Shown: positions 47,690 through 59,397, numbered from the stretch's first letter. The stretch: DNA of 64,000 bases from Xiphophorus maculatus (GCF_002775205.1 NC_036453.1:31163213-31227212), one strand, 5' to 3'. Made by a program: numbers and translations. Notes: generated from the letters alone by a model not told the origin.

Positions 47690-48190
47690 AAAGTCAAAAA
47701 ATTAAAACAAATTGAAGCACTTTTTGATTTAATTTCAGCTTTTAGTCTGCGTTAGAAAGACTCACAACCCCTCGTCTTGACTTAACCATACCATCGCTCC
47801 TTCACAGCCCAAAACTCACTGATGTTCAGAATTTCTTTAATATGAAGAGAAGTAACCCCAGGCCATGATGCTGCCACTGCCATGTTTCACTATAGTTATA
47901 GTGTTGCTTTGTGCCAAACCTATCTTATGAAATCGTAGCCCTGAAATTAAATTTTTATTTCTTTAAACCAAAGTTTTATTAATAAAATGCACCTTCCTTT
48001 CTTTCTTTTTTTAATTTAATCTTTAACTCAGAGGATGCAGCGAATCGTAGGAACCGGTCTACCGGTCCTTCATTTCTGTCTTATCAGCCTGGCTTTTATC
48101 TTTGCAAACTTTTCTGATTATTTCAGACTGTCTTCCTAGTGCCATGCTTGTCATATAATGTGGATTTTTCTCTGAACACCATCTTCATAT
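47690..48190 (-). mobile_element. old Tc1/mariner-like remnant
   Basis: CCAGGCCATGATGCTGCCACTGCCATG is the reverse of the H-G-G-G-S-I-M coding block of Tc1-like elements. Surrounding sequence is too worn for a frame. Confidence 0.5.
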
Positions 48191-49765
48191 AAGAACCTTT
48201 ATAGGCTAATGGATAAAAATTAGCTTAACTAAAAATTAACTTAACTTGACTTCAGGTTCACCAGTTTTACTATAATTGATAGAAAGCTAAACGCTGAAAT
48301 TCAGTCAAAAAGTGATTCACGTATGCACACTTGATTATTACATCAAACAAAAGTTGCATTAAAATTCAAAATGAGTTGGTTATGTGCAGATTTGTGAGAG
48401 CTGCTGTATTTATGTCAGGATTGTGAAGGAAGTGTTTCTGTGTTTGCGGATGTGAGTTAAAGTAGCACTGCGGTAAAATAAAAACTGTATCTGAGGAGGT
48501 TTTGGACCCAACTGGTCAGTACTGTAACTTTGTGGTTCATTAAGAATGTCCGATGCTAGTCGGTTAAGTCGTTATAAAAACAACCCCTTTGAGAGCGCTG
48601 GTTATATTTTTATGCCAACATATTTATTATCTACTGGATTCAAGCTGGAACTTTTTCAATGCAGTATTAACACAAACTCTTTCCTGATTCTCTCAGGCTG
48701 CAACTCAAAACGCTCGGTCTTCATTTTTCCTTTGTGTCTGGCGACAAGCCGTGGTGACATTGTTGTGTCTCTGTAGTTGGTCAGTGTTTTCCCTGTTTAC
48801 TGCGCGTATATTCCAGTTATCGTTATGAATAAGGCACAAGGCTAAGAGAGTATATCACCGAGTATATATGCTGCAGCGACGTATGTAGGTTCGCAATCAT
48901 AGTGGTTTTGATTTAATTTCAGTCTCTTCGGGGTCGATGAGTTTGCTCCAGTAGTGAAACTGCCACATGTGAGAATAAGCAGGGTGTTGTTCATTTATTT
49001 GTATGAGCCTCTTTTGTCAAGAGGTCGTTTGCTTCTGTAAAACTTTAATAAGATTCTATAACGATGTTCAGTAGACTTTTAGATTGGCAGCTGGGTTGCC
49101 AGGTCTGTATGAATTAACATTTAAAGCACTAAATGTTTACTACAATCAGTGTTTTATGTTTGTTTGAATAGAGAAAAAGACTAAAAAAACTCAGATTAAA
49201 TTAAATTATACTGATTTAAATTATTTTTATAAACCTCAACGATTAAATCCTCCTCCTATAGGATGGATTTGTGTTGTGGCACAATTTAAGAGACAGGGGG
49301 ACATTTGAATGCAGATTTTGTAGTTTAAAAAAACATTTAAAAGGAGAGCTGTCCGCCAACATGTTTGAAGACTGTAATGATTTGGTCGGGATTGTATTCT
49401 GACACTATGAGCATGCCTTTTCAGCTGTTACCTTTCTGTGCTGTGTACATCTTTGTTTGTTCAACATGTTCGCACAGTGGAGGCACTTATTCTAAATAAT
49501 GGAAACATATAAATTTTAAATGTTCACTAGATCCATATAGAAGTGGATTATATATAAATATATATAAGTTGCTGGAGATATTATACAATAAAATGTCTAA
49601 AACCTGTAAAAATGTTGAGCTTTTCAGTAAAAATGTATTTATTTACACCAAGTTGTAACTGTACTTTTAGGTTCTTTACATGTTGCAGTATTCAGTAATG
49701 TTTTAAATAGCAACAGATGCAAGGTGCAAAACATGTTTTCCAACAGAAAATTCATTATCGAGCTG
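48190..49765. other. spacer with a copied 35-base word
   Basis: No gene. GAGGTCGTTTGCTTCTGTAA with ACTTTAATAAGA at 49020-49053 recurs at 51672-51705 in the bicdl-like intron. Confidence 0.45.
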
Positions 49766-49770
49766 CTTAA

Positions 49771-50024
49771 TGGGAGTACCAGGGTTTCGACCTCTCCCCT
49801 GAAGGGCCAAAAGACCTGAGTCCAAACTGACGATTCTGATGGCTCAAATTAGCATCCCTTCTTCAATTGTAAACGTGGCCATTGACCGTCAGGCCAGAAA
49901 GGAGGAGTGGAAAATCATGCAAAACTGCTTATAGGACGCTAGCTAAAATCCTTCAGGTCAGTCGGCCCATCTCTGGACTCCAAAGGTAGAAATACAAAAT
50001 GGCCTTTCTCTGGTACTCCCAGTG
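49771..50024. mobile_element. piggyBac-type MITE flanked by TTAA
   Basis: Inverted ends TGGGAGTACCAGGG and CTCTGGTACTCCCA, bordered by TTAA at 49767-49770 and 50025-50028, the piggyBac target. A block of about 100 bases inside (with CTGATGGCTCAAATTAGC and TTGACCGTCAGGCCAG) matches 13700-13790 in the piggyBac remnant, so this is an internally deleted relative. The right end has three extra bases (CAC) before TTAA. Confidence 0.85.
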
Positions 50025-50029
50025 TTAAA

Positions 50030-50600
50030 TCTTTTTAAATACTATTGGTTTTGACAAAATTATCTGGAAATTAAAATTTAGGGTTTTTTTACTTCAGTTT
50101 GACAGAAAAGTCAGACACTTAGGAATCCAATTCTCTTCTGGTCTGTGAACACACCATACTTGAAGCTAACAACACCCTTCAGTGTGTATGCTATTGCAGA
50201 GGGAAGACTTGGTAACTTTAAGCATCATTAATTTTTTTTAATGAAGTCAGAAGAAGCACAGATGTTAGAAGCCGTTTCATGAAAACTGATTTTCGTCTTT
50301 CATTTCCAACTTTACTTGCTTCAATAAGCAATAATTTATCAAATCTGTTCATAGTCTGCTTCACTGAAATGTGATCTTCTAATAAAAATTATATCTGAGC
50401 ACCAGGTGGCTCTGAGTTATTTAAAACACAGGTCACAATCGGCCATTTCATTGGACTTGACAAGCAATAAATATAACTTTTTATTGCTTAAACCACAAAG
50501 TATGAAAGTATTTTTAAGCATTTTTATTTAGTTCTGTAATTTTGATCAAAATTACATCATTAAGAAAATACACATTTGTTAATAAAATAGAAGAATAGTT
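50030..50600. other. spacer, nothing recognised
   Basis: No gene seen; left of the 3' UTR of the minus-strand gene. Confidence 0.4.
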
Positions 50601-50603
50601 CCT

Positions 50604-50609
50604 TTTATT
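50604..50609 (-). terminator. possible poly(A) signal of the bicdl-like gene
   Basis: TTTATT on the plus strand, AATAAA on the minus, about 615 bases past the stop. AT-rich background; use inferred. Confidence 0.4.
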
Positions 50610-51223
50610 CAGAAACCATAAAATGGTCATAATAGTGAAACCCTTTTTTACAAACACACCAACACGACGTAGCACAGCCTCTACTTACATTATCAATAAA
50701 TAACAAAGGCTGAAACAACATCCTGAATGCTTTAGTTTGTAGTTTACATGGTTTGTTGTTTTTGTGATTTTGAGTTGGAAAAAATAAACTCAGATTAATT
50801 GTGCAACTAAAACTCTGTGAAAAGTATCAGAAGTTGTTAGCATTTCTAATAGGTTGTAGCACGTTGTGAATATATTCCTTTACTGTTTGATAAACAGGAC
50901 TGGAGAAAAATATGTCCTTGTTTTTCTCATAATAGTTAACTTGGTTTCTGCTCACAACAATTCAAGAATCCCGACATGCAACTAGAGCAAGACCGAGTAA
51001 ATACAACTACTTACTAAATATTTCTCTATTGCTGGACTGGAGAATGTCTCCTCTTCAAACCTGAGTCACATCCAAACTAAAAGCTCAGCAGATTCATGTG
51101 AGACCGGCTTTCTGGTGTCAAATGGGACTCCCATCACTGTGACCAGTCAAACGAACAATAAGCAGCATGTTTTTAATTCATGAGTCTTTAGGAAGATCCA
51201 GTCTATTAAATGTCCTGACGGCT

Positions 51224-54200
51224 TCAGTCGAGCGAAACCGCCTGGAAGCCATCGTCTGTCCTGCCCCACTCCTTCTCCTGCTCGGCTGCGTCCTGATACC
51301 CGAGGCGAGGCCTGCTCTTCCTCAGCTTGTCCCGCCAGGTGCGCGTCCCGCCGTTGGGAGAAGAAGCGAGCGGAGAAGCATTGATGCTGGGAGTTAGAGG
51401 AGGAGAACTGGCAGATTTGTTCACAAAGATCTGGTTGGAGTTGGTGGTGGGAGGTGCAGGTGACGTGTACAAGAAGTTGACCGGCCGCTGGAGGGGAGGC
51501 TGCTTGTTTCTCCGCAGCAGGCCCTTGCGAGAAGGCTTATTCTGGGCCTGCTGCTCTGCCAGCTGCTGGCTCAGCACCTGCTGCTGGAGGAGACGCTGGA
51601 AGTCCTCCTGAGGAGAGCAGGGAGAAAACAAAAAGGTTAAGAGCCAATCATATACTTGCCTTTTGTATAAAGAGGTCGTTTGCTTCTGTAAGACTTTAAT
51701 AAGAAACGTTGATTCTATTGGCCGGAAATTTTGCGCATGCGCACAACGGCGGAGGGCAAAAAGATTATCCTTTGACACGCTATCCGTAGCAATTCAGTCA
51801 ACTAAATAAAACCTGAAGATGTTGGTATGAATTTAGTGCAGTATACCACAGCACAGGTTACAAAAAAAAAAAGTGCAAAAAACCGTTAAAGAACAACTCA
51901 AAACCACTTTTTTCTCCTCACTTCCTGGGTCGGCTACGTTACGCGCAGACTCGTTGCCATAGCAACTGGCAACAACGATGCTTTAAGTTTCTAGATTCAA
52001 CACTAAAAAAAAAAACACTTAAACATTTCCAACACAAAGAACAGAACATTCAGTCCATTACAGTTTCATGTTTTTAGGCTTGATGTATATTTTGCAATTA
52101 TTAATAAGTGATCGCTGTGGTAGATTAGCTACCGCTGCTATTAGCCAAGCTAACACAGCGGTGGTTGGTTAGCTAACTTAAACAACTGCTCTAACATCTG
52201 TCAGATAGTAGAGGTGTTTATTTCGCCTCTTTTTACTTTTATGACTGAACCGAAACATACCGAACTCCACATCACATCCATAGATATGAATACAGTCACA
52301 TCTACACGTTAAGGTTGTCAAAGTCACGCACAGTACCGCGTTGATTACAGTGAAAAACACTTTGTTTCAAATTTTCCATGTTAAATTATAAATGAATATC
52401 ATAATCCCATACTGATGTAGTTTTTTTTGTGAGGGGTAAATTTTGTTAAACGTTTAAAATAACACTTTCTTTTGTCTACCTTGCTTTTGAAAGTAAAATA
52501 TAAATTGACTTCTTCTCATTTAATGTTTTCTTATGTTAAATATTTTTTCAGCGCATGAGTGTAAAGGCAATAATCAATAACAAATGATAATGCTGTGCTC
52601 TTTAGTGTATGAATAACAAACTGGGTGTACTCAGACACACCTACATGAAAAACAATGACTAAACATATTCTTGATTCTTCTCAAACTACCATGCAAAAGA
52701 TTAATAAAAACTTATTTATAAGTGACAAGATTCTCATATTACTAATGTTAATTAAAAAAGTATTGAAAGAAAAAATATTTACACATTTATACCATTAAAT
52801 CTGAATTATTCATGCTGTTTTGGGAGCATGTTGGTGAAGTTTTTCTCACTGAAACAGTCTGCATGAATGTTAAACTGGTCCAGCAGCAGACTGACTCACT
52901 GATGATAGAAAAATGGACAAAGCTGTAAATGTTTTACGCCTCAAAGAGCAAAAAGAGAAGCTTAGAATCTAAGCAAATCTAATCCTTGACATTTAATGAG
53001 CCTTTTTTTAATAGCTGACTCCCATAAATGTACTGTCCTATTTTACTCTGCTTTATTTTAATCTATCCCATAAAAAACACAGTTTTTAGCTATAACATGA
53101 CAAAATCTAAAAGGGTTTAACAGCTGCTCTACGGAGCTAAATCGGGGCCATAAAGTTTGTTCAAAACAAAATAAAGCTGAAATAAAAAAATTGAAACTGA
53201 AAAAAGTTTTGAAACTCAAAGTTTGACACTGAAAAAAATAAGATTTTTAAACTGAAAAAATGTTAAACAGATTCAACATTTTTTTTGTCAATTTCAGTTT
53301 TTTTTCTTTTGAACAAACTTTATGGCCTCAGTTTAGCTCCATACTGTTCCATCAGTTGGAAATGCAACTCAGAGTCTTGTTAAAATGTCCTGTTGTAATG
53401 ATTTCATATCATTATTTGGTATTAAAAATGAATCCATACCTAATTTCATATAATAGCTGTCCATAAAATATCTCTTGGTGTAAATTTGCTTAAGCTGCGG
53501 ACCCAGCTCAGTGTCGTGTGTTTTTACTACATGGTGCAGGAAGCTCAGTGCAAACAGGGAGAACAAAACCCTGAGGCCAAATACCAGCTGCTGCTAACGA
53601 GTTACAGATGCTCATTGCAATGTAAATTAGTTTTAATTGGAGTTTCTGCCTGCGTCATTCATCTCCTAACCTGGCCTTGGTTAAAATCTTCTGCGTCACT
53701 GTTTGCTTCTGTTCAACATTTCCAAGCTTTTCTTGCCGAGTTTCACATTGTACTCTCTGTTGACTTTAGTTCTGTGTTTAGCCAAAGAACACACCCTTCC
53801 TCTGCTTCTGCTGAACATTGAACCTGTCTCCGGTTTACCTTCCAGGCCTCCAGCTCCAGCGACAGCTCCAGACGTTTCTGTGCCGCCTCCAGCAGCTGGT
53901 TGTTCAGCACCATCATCTCGGTCTTACTCCGCAGCACCTCGCCCTCCATCGCCTTCTTCCTGTGCAGCAAAAACAGAAGAAGTGAATCACTCCTTAGAAT
54001 AGATTTACAGCTTTCAGCTTCCCTTTTCTGCCAGAAGTATTGATTTGTGAAAAAACAACAAAAAGTAGTGCGACAGTTTGTGTGAGAACTCACTTCTCTA
54101 TGGCCTCGTCTCTGTCCCTCAGAGCCTGCTGCAGGACGGCACTCTCCTCTGCTCCACTTACTCCAGGTTTTGAATCCTGAACGGAGAATCAACCACAAGA

Positions 54201-57200
54201 GGCATTATAAACTCAGTTCAGTTTAAATTATTTTTTTCTCATTTGGATTAGTTGCATCTATTCCTCCTGCAGTTCACACATTCAACAAAAACACATAACA
54301 TATATAGATCACATGGTAACACTTTATTTGAATCAAATAGCCCTTTATGTTATGGAAATATATGACAACGTATAAGGATCATTGTGAATACAAAAAAAAA
54401 AACGAAGTACATTACCGCCCAAAAAATTCAACATTTTCCAGAACAAAAAAATTTCTAAGCTCCAAAAATTTTAAAATTACAAGAAAAATCTCAACAATTT
54501 TAAGATTAATCTCAGAAATGTTCTCGAAAAAACATTTCGAAATATTTGAGTTTCCAAAGGCAAACATTTTTGATGTTGAAAATACCTATCTTTATTCTAG
54601 AACATTTCTGAGATTATGCTCAAAATTTCTGTTTCATCTCAGACATGTCCTTGTTTTTTCCAAAACATTTCTGAGACTTTTGGCGTAAATGAACTCTTCC
54701 TTGTTTTTGTGTACAACGCCCCTAAATAATACGGCGTCATAGAAAGACAATCAACTCTTGTCAAAAAAAAGAAAACTGGGTTTTTAAGAAAATGGCCGCT
54801 TACCAGTTATTTGTTAGTTGATTGATAGGAGCAATTAACTATTGATTGTCGACAACTTGCATTACTAGTTGGGAGTGAAATGATAACCCAGTTTATAACT
54901 TTCTCTTTAATAATTGACGCAGAGAAACAAGAATCTCAGATACTTTTAGACGTGAACTTGTCAGACCACATAGCTGAGCGCCCCTGGGTGGAGTCCTCAT
55001 CTCAGCGATGCATTTTTCAGTGAACAATGCTTCACCAGATCACGCGATCCTCTCAAATGACAGAAGAAGCTTCAGGGGAAATTTTGAGAATATGACGACT
55101 TTGGTGCCCTGCCAAAACGCTTCGTTATCTTTTATCTTTATAAAAGTGAAACCATCCTTAAATAAGTTGGATCTTAATCACTTATTTAAAGGAATAAGAG
55201 CCAAAGATTTCTTATGGTTGTTTTGTTTTTTTTACACGAAATCTCTTCTGAGCTCCTATTTTTTTATTCTGTTGGTTCCACCATTGATGTTTTAAGAAAT
55301 ATACAAAAAAAGCAGTTTTCTGTGTAAACTCCACTTTTGTCTCAGCTCATTCGTTTCTCAGAAATGAGCTGAGACTAAACTCTTGTGAGCGACACGCCGA
55401 CTGAAATCAACTGAAACTAAAGGAATGCAGGTGAAACTAGCAAAAGTATTCATTCGTTTCACATTTTGTCATGTTGCAAACACAAACTTCTGTGTAGTTA
55501 ATTTGTTGTGAGGGAGACCAAGAAAGTCAGGTTAGGCCAAAAATAAACATTTTCACCTTAATGTAAAACCCTTTGTGTAGCAAAAAATAAACAATTAACT
55601 GAGCACCAAGCCCACAATAGCACCATAGTGCCGTGGGAATGCTAGTCTTCAAGGGGGGAAAGGAAGCAGTAGACTACAAAGTAACAATTTGGAAAATATA
55701 AACAGTATTGTATAACCTATACAGACCACCCCAAATATGAAACATGGTAGCAGCAGCGTCATCCTGTGGGGAAGCTTTTCCTAACAGATACATGGAAACT
55801 GAGTTAACAGAAAGAAGGATAGAGCTGAATGATGAAAATCTGTTACAGGCTGCAAATGATTTAAGATTACCGTATTTTCCGGCCTATAGAGCGCACCTCT
55901 ATGCTTTAAGCCGCACCCACAAAGTTTTTTTTGTTTTTTTTTTTTAAATGGGACCGTACATAAAGCCGCACCGAGCTATAAGCCGCTGGCATCTCCGCCG
56001 CTCTCGGTTTTCCACAAACCGATATATCTACTATTAAGGACGCAGCCCTCCGTCTCCAACCCCGAACCGTGGATTCCTTCGACCGGTACTGCCAGATCGA
56101 TAGCCCTCAACTTAAAAGCGGCATCATATTAACTTCTTCGTGTTGTTTCCATGATGAGGGGGTATGAGTTTGAAAACATTTCTCCGTCGTGCCTGCTGCT
56201 AGCATACTTTCTTCTTTGATTTCCAATTTTGACTTCCATTGATTCACTTTCTGCTAAAGAGCCCCCTGGCGGTTGAAGAAAAATCCACAAAAAAGCCACA
56301 CGGGCCAATAAACTGTATGGTTCAATGTGTGGGGGGAAAGTAGCGGCTTATAGTCTGAAAAATACGGTATATTAGGTTATGTTCACACTGCAGTCTGAAG
56401 TGACCCAAATCCGGGTTTTTTCCCCTCTTAATGTGACCTGAATCTGATCATCATTGATACTGGACAAAACGTCACTATTCTGCTCCTGATACGCCAAGCG
56501 GAAAGAAAAACAACAACCATGGCGGACAATAATGAGGATTAAGTTGTTAATGTGCTGGATCCAGTCGGACATCAAGTTCAAAATTGTAAGATAAGCTCTG
56601 CCATTAGCATACACCTTTACTTCCGCAAACACTGAGCGCTTCTTCTTCTTCTTCTTCTTCTTCTTCTTTTTAATGGCGGTTGGTGAAAACACTGAGCTCG
56701 CGACGTGGTTATTGCGCCCTCTACTGCGCATGTTCCCTCGGGAGATCATACATGTCGCATGTATTTGGAAGTGGGATCAACCAGGGCAAAAACTGAATAC
56801 AATTTCACAAAAAAAAGTCGGAATTGTGTGAAATTATTATTAGGAGTTTCCCTTCCAAAAATACAATAATTGTTGGTATATTTATACATTGCTTAAAAAC
56901 TGACTCTAGTGATGGAAAACCTTAAGTAGAATGAATAAATCCAACAAGAGGAAGAAGTTCGCAGGGTGTGGCTCTTACTTGCTCGGTATGGCTGATTGCC
57001 AGCTGTCGAGCCACATTCTTCAGCTCCGCCAGGGCAGAGTCCAGGCGGTTCTCCCCGCCTCGCGGCTCGGGTCGGCCGGACTCTGACGCTATCAGCGGCT
57101 GCAGCAGCCTTAGAACCGACAGAACCTCGTCTGTGACCTGCGATAAAGATCAAACTGACGTTATAAAGAGCTTTGCAGAGGTATGCCGTGTCCCGACTTT

Positions 57201-59064
57201 GGCTACGGGCCTCACCCTCTCTCGGTGCTGGCTCCAGCCGGAGCTTCCCTGCAGTTTGTCCACCTGAGCCTTCAGCTTGATGCTCCTCCTGCGGGACAGC
57301 TCCACTTCCCTGCGGACCTCTTTGAGCTATCAAGCAACACAACAACACTCAATTTAAGCATGTTAGTCAGGAATGCAGGCAATTATTGCCTAAGAGGATG
57401 AAAATAAAAATACAACTTCTTGACATTTTAACTCGATATGTAAACAGAAACTGCTAATCTAGATGCCTGAGTGAAACTATGGGTGAAAAATGCAGTTGTG
57501 CTGGCTCATAAACACTAAGAACTAGTACCGTAATACACTGAAGACACACCAATATGCAAATATATTTATAAAGGACAAAACAATTTTTAAACAGAAATGG
57601 GTTTTTTTTAAAAAAGGTATAATTATCTCTAGAAACCTGCCTGTATGCAAAAATAAATCATAGTTACTGCAGAGTTTTACCACTGTTTTTTTTTTTAACT
57701 TTCTAAATATTTTGTGAAACTCCTGAAAAATATGAAAGGGCTGTAGCAGCAAGTAGCCTCCAGCAGCAGGTATCCCTTTCCAATATTAATAATAATTGTT
57801 ATTATAGAACATTTGCAGCTCTTTACATAAGATTAAACCAGCAATAAAACACAATAGATAGTAGAATAAAGTAAAAAGATAATAAAAAACCTACTGAGCT
57901 TTTACATAAATGTTTTGAGTCTTAATTGAAGAGGCGCAGGAATAAATCTGAGTTTATTCCAGCGTCTGCACTGCAAAATTATCAAATATTAATGAGTATT
58001 TCTGTCTAGTTTCTACTGCAAATATCTTAGTACAGTTAACATAAGATAAGAATAACTTACAAGTAACTTTTCAGCAATATGCAAGAGCTTGGTTTAAGCA
58101 AATTGTTCCTTAATAATGATTAAAAAGTAGTAATTATAGAAGATTAATATGTATAACAAGATATTTTAAATAATCTGCCAATGGAGCTAGTACTTCATCA
58201 TCAATACTGAGAAATAATTGACTTAAACAAGCTCCTGTTTCTTGCTGAAAAGTTACTTCTAAGTTAGTTTTGTGCAAGTATAATAAGATATTTGCCCTAG
58301 AAACTAGACCAGAAATACTTGGTAAGATTTTGTGTTTTTGCAGTGTATCTGCCCCATTTTCACATAAAACGTAATGTCTGATCAAAGGTCGACTTTATGG
58401 TGTTTTCTTTGTAATTAAGAGTTTTTATTGTGTAAAGCACCTTGAACCAACTTGCTGCTGAAATATACAAATAAACATGATTGGTTGATAAAAAGAAAAT
58501 TTGCATATTTCAAATACACACAAACAAAATAAACTAAAGCTATAAATGAAGATGAGTTTGATGCCTCACCGTATCGGAGACGTGTGTCAGCGTCCTGCGC
58601 CTGCTGAGCGGCCTGCCGGTGCTGATCAGGTCCGGTAAGGTTTTGTCGGCGTAGAACCTCTGGAAGGGGCTGTCTCCCGGTCCCGACCCGGTTCCGGCCT
58701 TTAAAGAGTCCATCGCCTCCTCTGACGGCAGCTCGCTTGGACTGTCCGTCTCCTCGGACTGAGTGATGCTGCGGCTGTCGCTGGCCTCATCCTCGTCTTT
58801 TACGTTCTGGTCAAAGTTGAAGTAGGAGTTGATGAAAGGCATCAGATCAGAGCAAAGCCCCTCATCGGTGCTGCTGCAGATCAGATCTTCTTCTGGTTCC
58901 TCTGGGTCCATCTGTGGTTCTGGTTCTGCTGGGAGGACGTTCGGTGTGTATGATGTGGCTTTCCTCTCCTCCAGTCTGCACAGGGAGGAGTGAAGCAGGT
59001 CGCTGGAGGCCAGCCGAGGCCTCAGTCGCTCGTTGAGCTCCGAGAACGGTTTGGAGTAATCCAT
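51224..59064 (-). CDS. bicdl2l: BICD-family-like cargo adaptor (bicdl2-like)
   Basis: Six coding exons on the minus strand, in order 58570-59064, 57216-57326, 56979-57137, 54094-54176, 53839-53959 and 51224-51607, with GT/AG borders and matching phases. They give 450 residues. Residues 1-165 are acidic and disordered, 166-202 basic coiled coil, 203-255 helical. Residues about 272-345 read L-R-D-R-D-E-A-I and later L-L-E-A-A-Q-K-R and E-L-E-A-W-K, closely like the C-terminal coiled coil of BICDL1/BICDL2 (R-D-E-A, L-E-A-W-Q-D-D-M). The last 100 residues are Ser/Pro and then Arg-rich. Those proteins link dynein or kinesin to Rab6 vesicles. The dynein-binding A-A-x-x-G box of BICDL N termini is not seen. 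A non-coding first exon probably ends at 59181, joined to 59089. Symbol is a best guess; the exon structure is firm. Confidence 0.75.
51722..51743. promoter_or_regulatory. NRF1 palindrome and ETS-like site in intron
   Basis: GGCCGGAAAT (ETS-type, reading CCGGAA) followed by TGCGCATGCGCA at 51732-51743, a perfect NRF1 consensus palindrome. These are typical of active CpG promoters. It lies in the last intron of the bicdl-like gene. Confidence 0.6.
51953..51966. promoter_or_regulatory. RFX X-box
   Basis: GTTGCCATAGCAAC, a 14-base X-box close to the ideal palindrome. CGGCTACGTTACGCGCAGAC lies just before it. In vertebrates X-boxes mark ciliary and neuronal gene promoters. Same intron as the NRF1 site, about 210 bases away. 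Confidence 0.65.
53129..53344. mobile_element. MITE in bicdl-like intron
   Basis: Left end TACGGAGCTAAATCGGGGCC and right end reading GGCCTCAGTTTAGCTCCATA are inverted repeats; CATAAAGTTTGTTCAAAA is mirrored at both sides. About 216 bp, non-coding, with a T-rich and A-rich interior. Confidence 0.8.
54314..54735. repeat. worn element of the GGTAACACTTTATTT family plus TTCTGAGATT repeat
   Basis: Begins GGTAACACTTTATTTGAATC like the MITEs at 44178 and 63240; the interior holds AACATTTCTGAGATTATGCTC words like those at 45.2-45.6 kb. The right end is near CAACGCCCCTAAATAATACG. Confidence 0.55.
55450..55866 (+). mobile_element. old Tc1/mariner-like remnant
   Basis: GAAACATGGTAGCAGCAGCG and ATCCTGTGGGGAAGC near 55740-55775 correspond to the H-G-G-G-S-I-M-L-W-G block. 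No long frame. Confidence 0.5.
55868..56369. mobile_element. 502-bp TIR element with TACCGTATTTT ends
   Basis: Ends TACCGTATTTTCCGGCCTAT and GCTTATAGTCTGAAAAATACGGTA are inverted repeats of about 25 bases. Interior has GCCGCACC words near both sides. I know this type from many fish genomes; TA may be the target. No transposase. Confidence 0.8.
56370..56700. repeat. repeat next to the TIR element, with CTT run
   Basis: GTTCACACTGCAGTCTGAAG and CAAATCCGGGTTTTTT resemble a fish dispersed repeat. A CTT microsatellite lies at 56638-56668. Confidence 0.45.
57790..57960. repeat. reversed LINE tail fragment
   Basis: GCTCTTTACATAAGATTAAACCAGC followed by TTTACATAAATGTTTTGAGTC and GTTTATTCCAG: the common fish LINE tail in antisense. 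In the first coding intron of the bicdl-like gene. Confidence 0.45.
57966..58347. mobile_element. palindromic MITE copy
   Basis: CTGCACTGCAAAATTATC at the left, GTGTTTTTGCAGTG at the right, and inner arms (ACTTACAAGTAACTTTTCAGC against GCTGAAAAGTTACTTCTAAG) that are reverse complements. Confidence 0.85.
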
Positions 59065-59180
59065 GACGACTCCGAGAGAGGAAGACCATCTGAGGAAGAG
59101 CTGCAAACAGGTGGAAAACAAAGACTTTAAAGCCAGGAGGAGGGAGGAAGGCGGTCAGAATGCGACTGAACCAGTCCTAC

Positions 59181-59345
59181 CTGATCTCCGCGCGTCGTTA
59201 CAGGATCTAACATGACATGATGTGACATCACAGGAGGCTGTGGCTTCACGCAGCCTGTCTGGGCTTTCTTCCTCTTTTTGATTGCTACACAAACTCGTGA
59301 CGCGGAGACATACCAAAGCAGCAGGGAAGCAGAGAGGGCGGGGCT
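59181..59345 (-). other. bicdl2l: probable non-coding first exon of the bicdl-like gene
   Basis: On the minus strand GAGATCAG is followed by GTAGGA (donor at 59180), and TTCCTCAG before 59089 is an acceptor, giving a 91-base intron. An ATG at the start of the next exon (59087-59089) opens a different frame before the real start, so a short overlapping upstream ORF may damp translation. The upstream edge of the exon is not visible. Confidence 0.5.
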
Positions 59346-59397
59346 TCTGATGCTTAAACACAATGAAATCATCTAATCCTGACGCAGGACACCTGAC

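Noticed and set aside
54347-54688. A 113-codon gene rich in Phe, Ser and Lys
   Set aside because: Lies within a worn repeat with TTCTGAGATT words in a bicdl-like intron; no protein-like pattern.
56372-56749. A Lys-rich 125-codon gene on the minus strand
   Set aside because: The Lys run is the CTT microsatellite and the rest lies in repeat sequence.
58862-59089. A separate 75-codon protein overlapping the bicdl-like exon
   Set aside because: Arg/Ser-rich out-of-frame reading of a conserved coding exon; kept only as an upstream ORF note.
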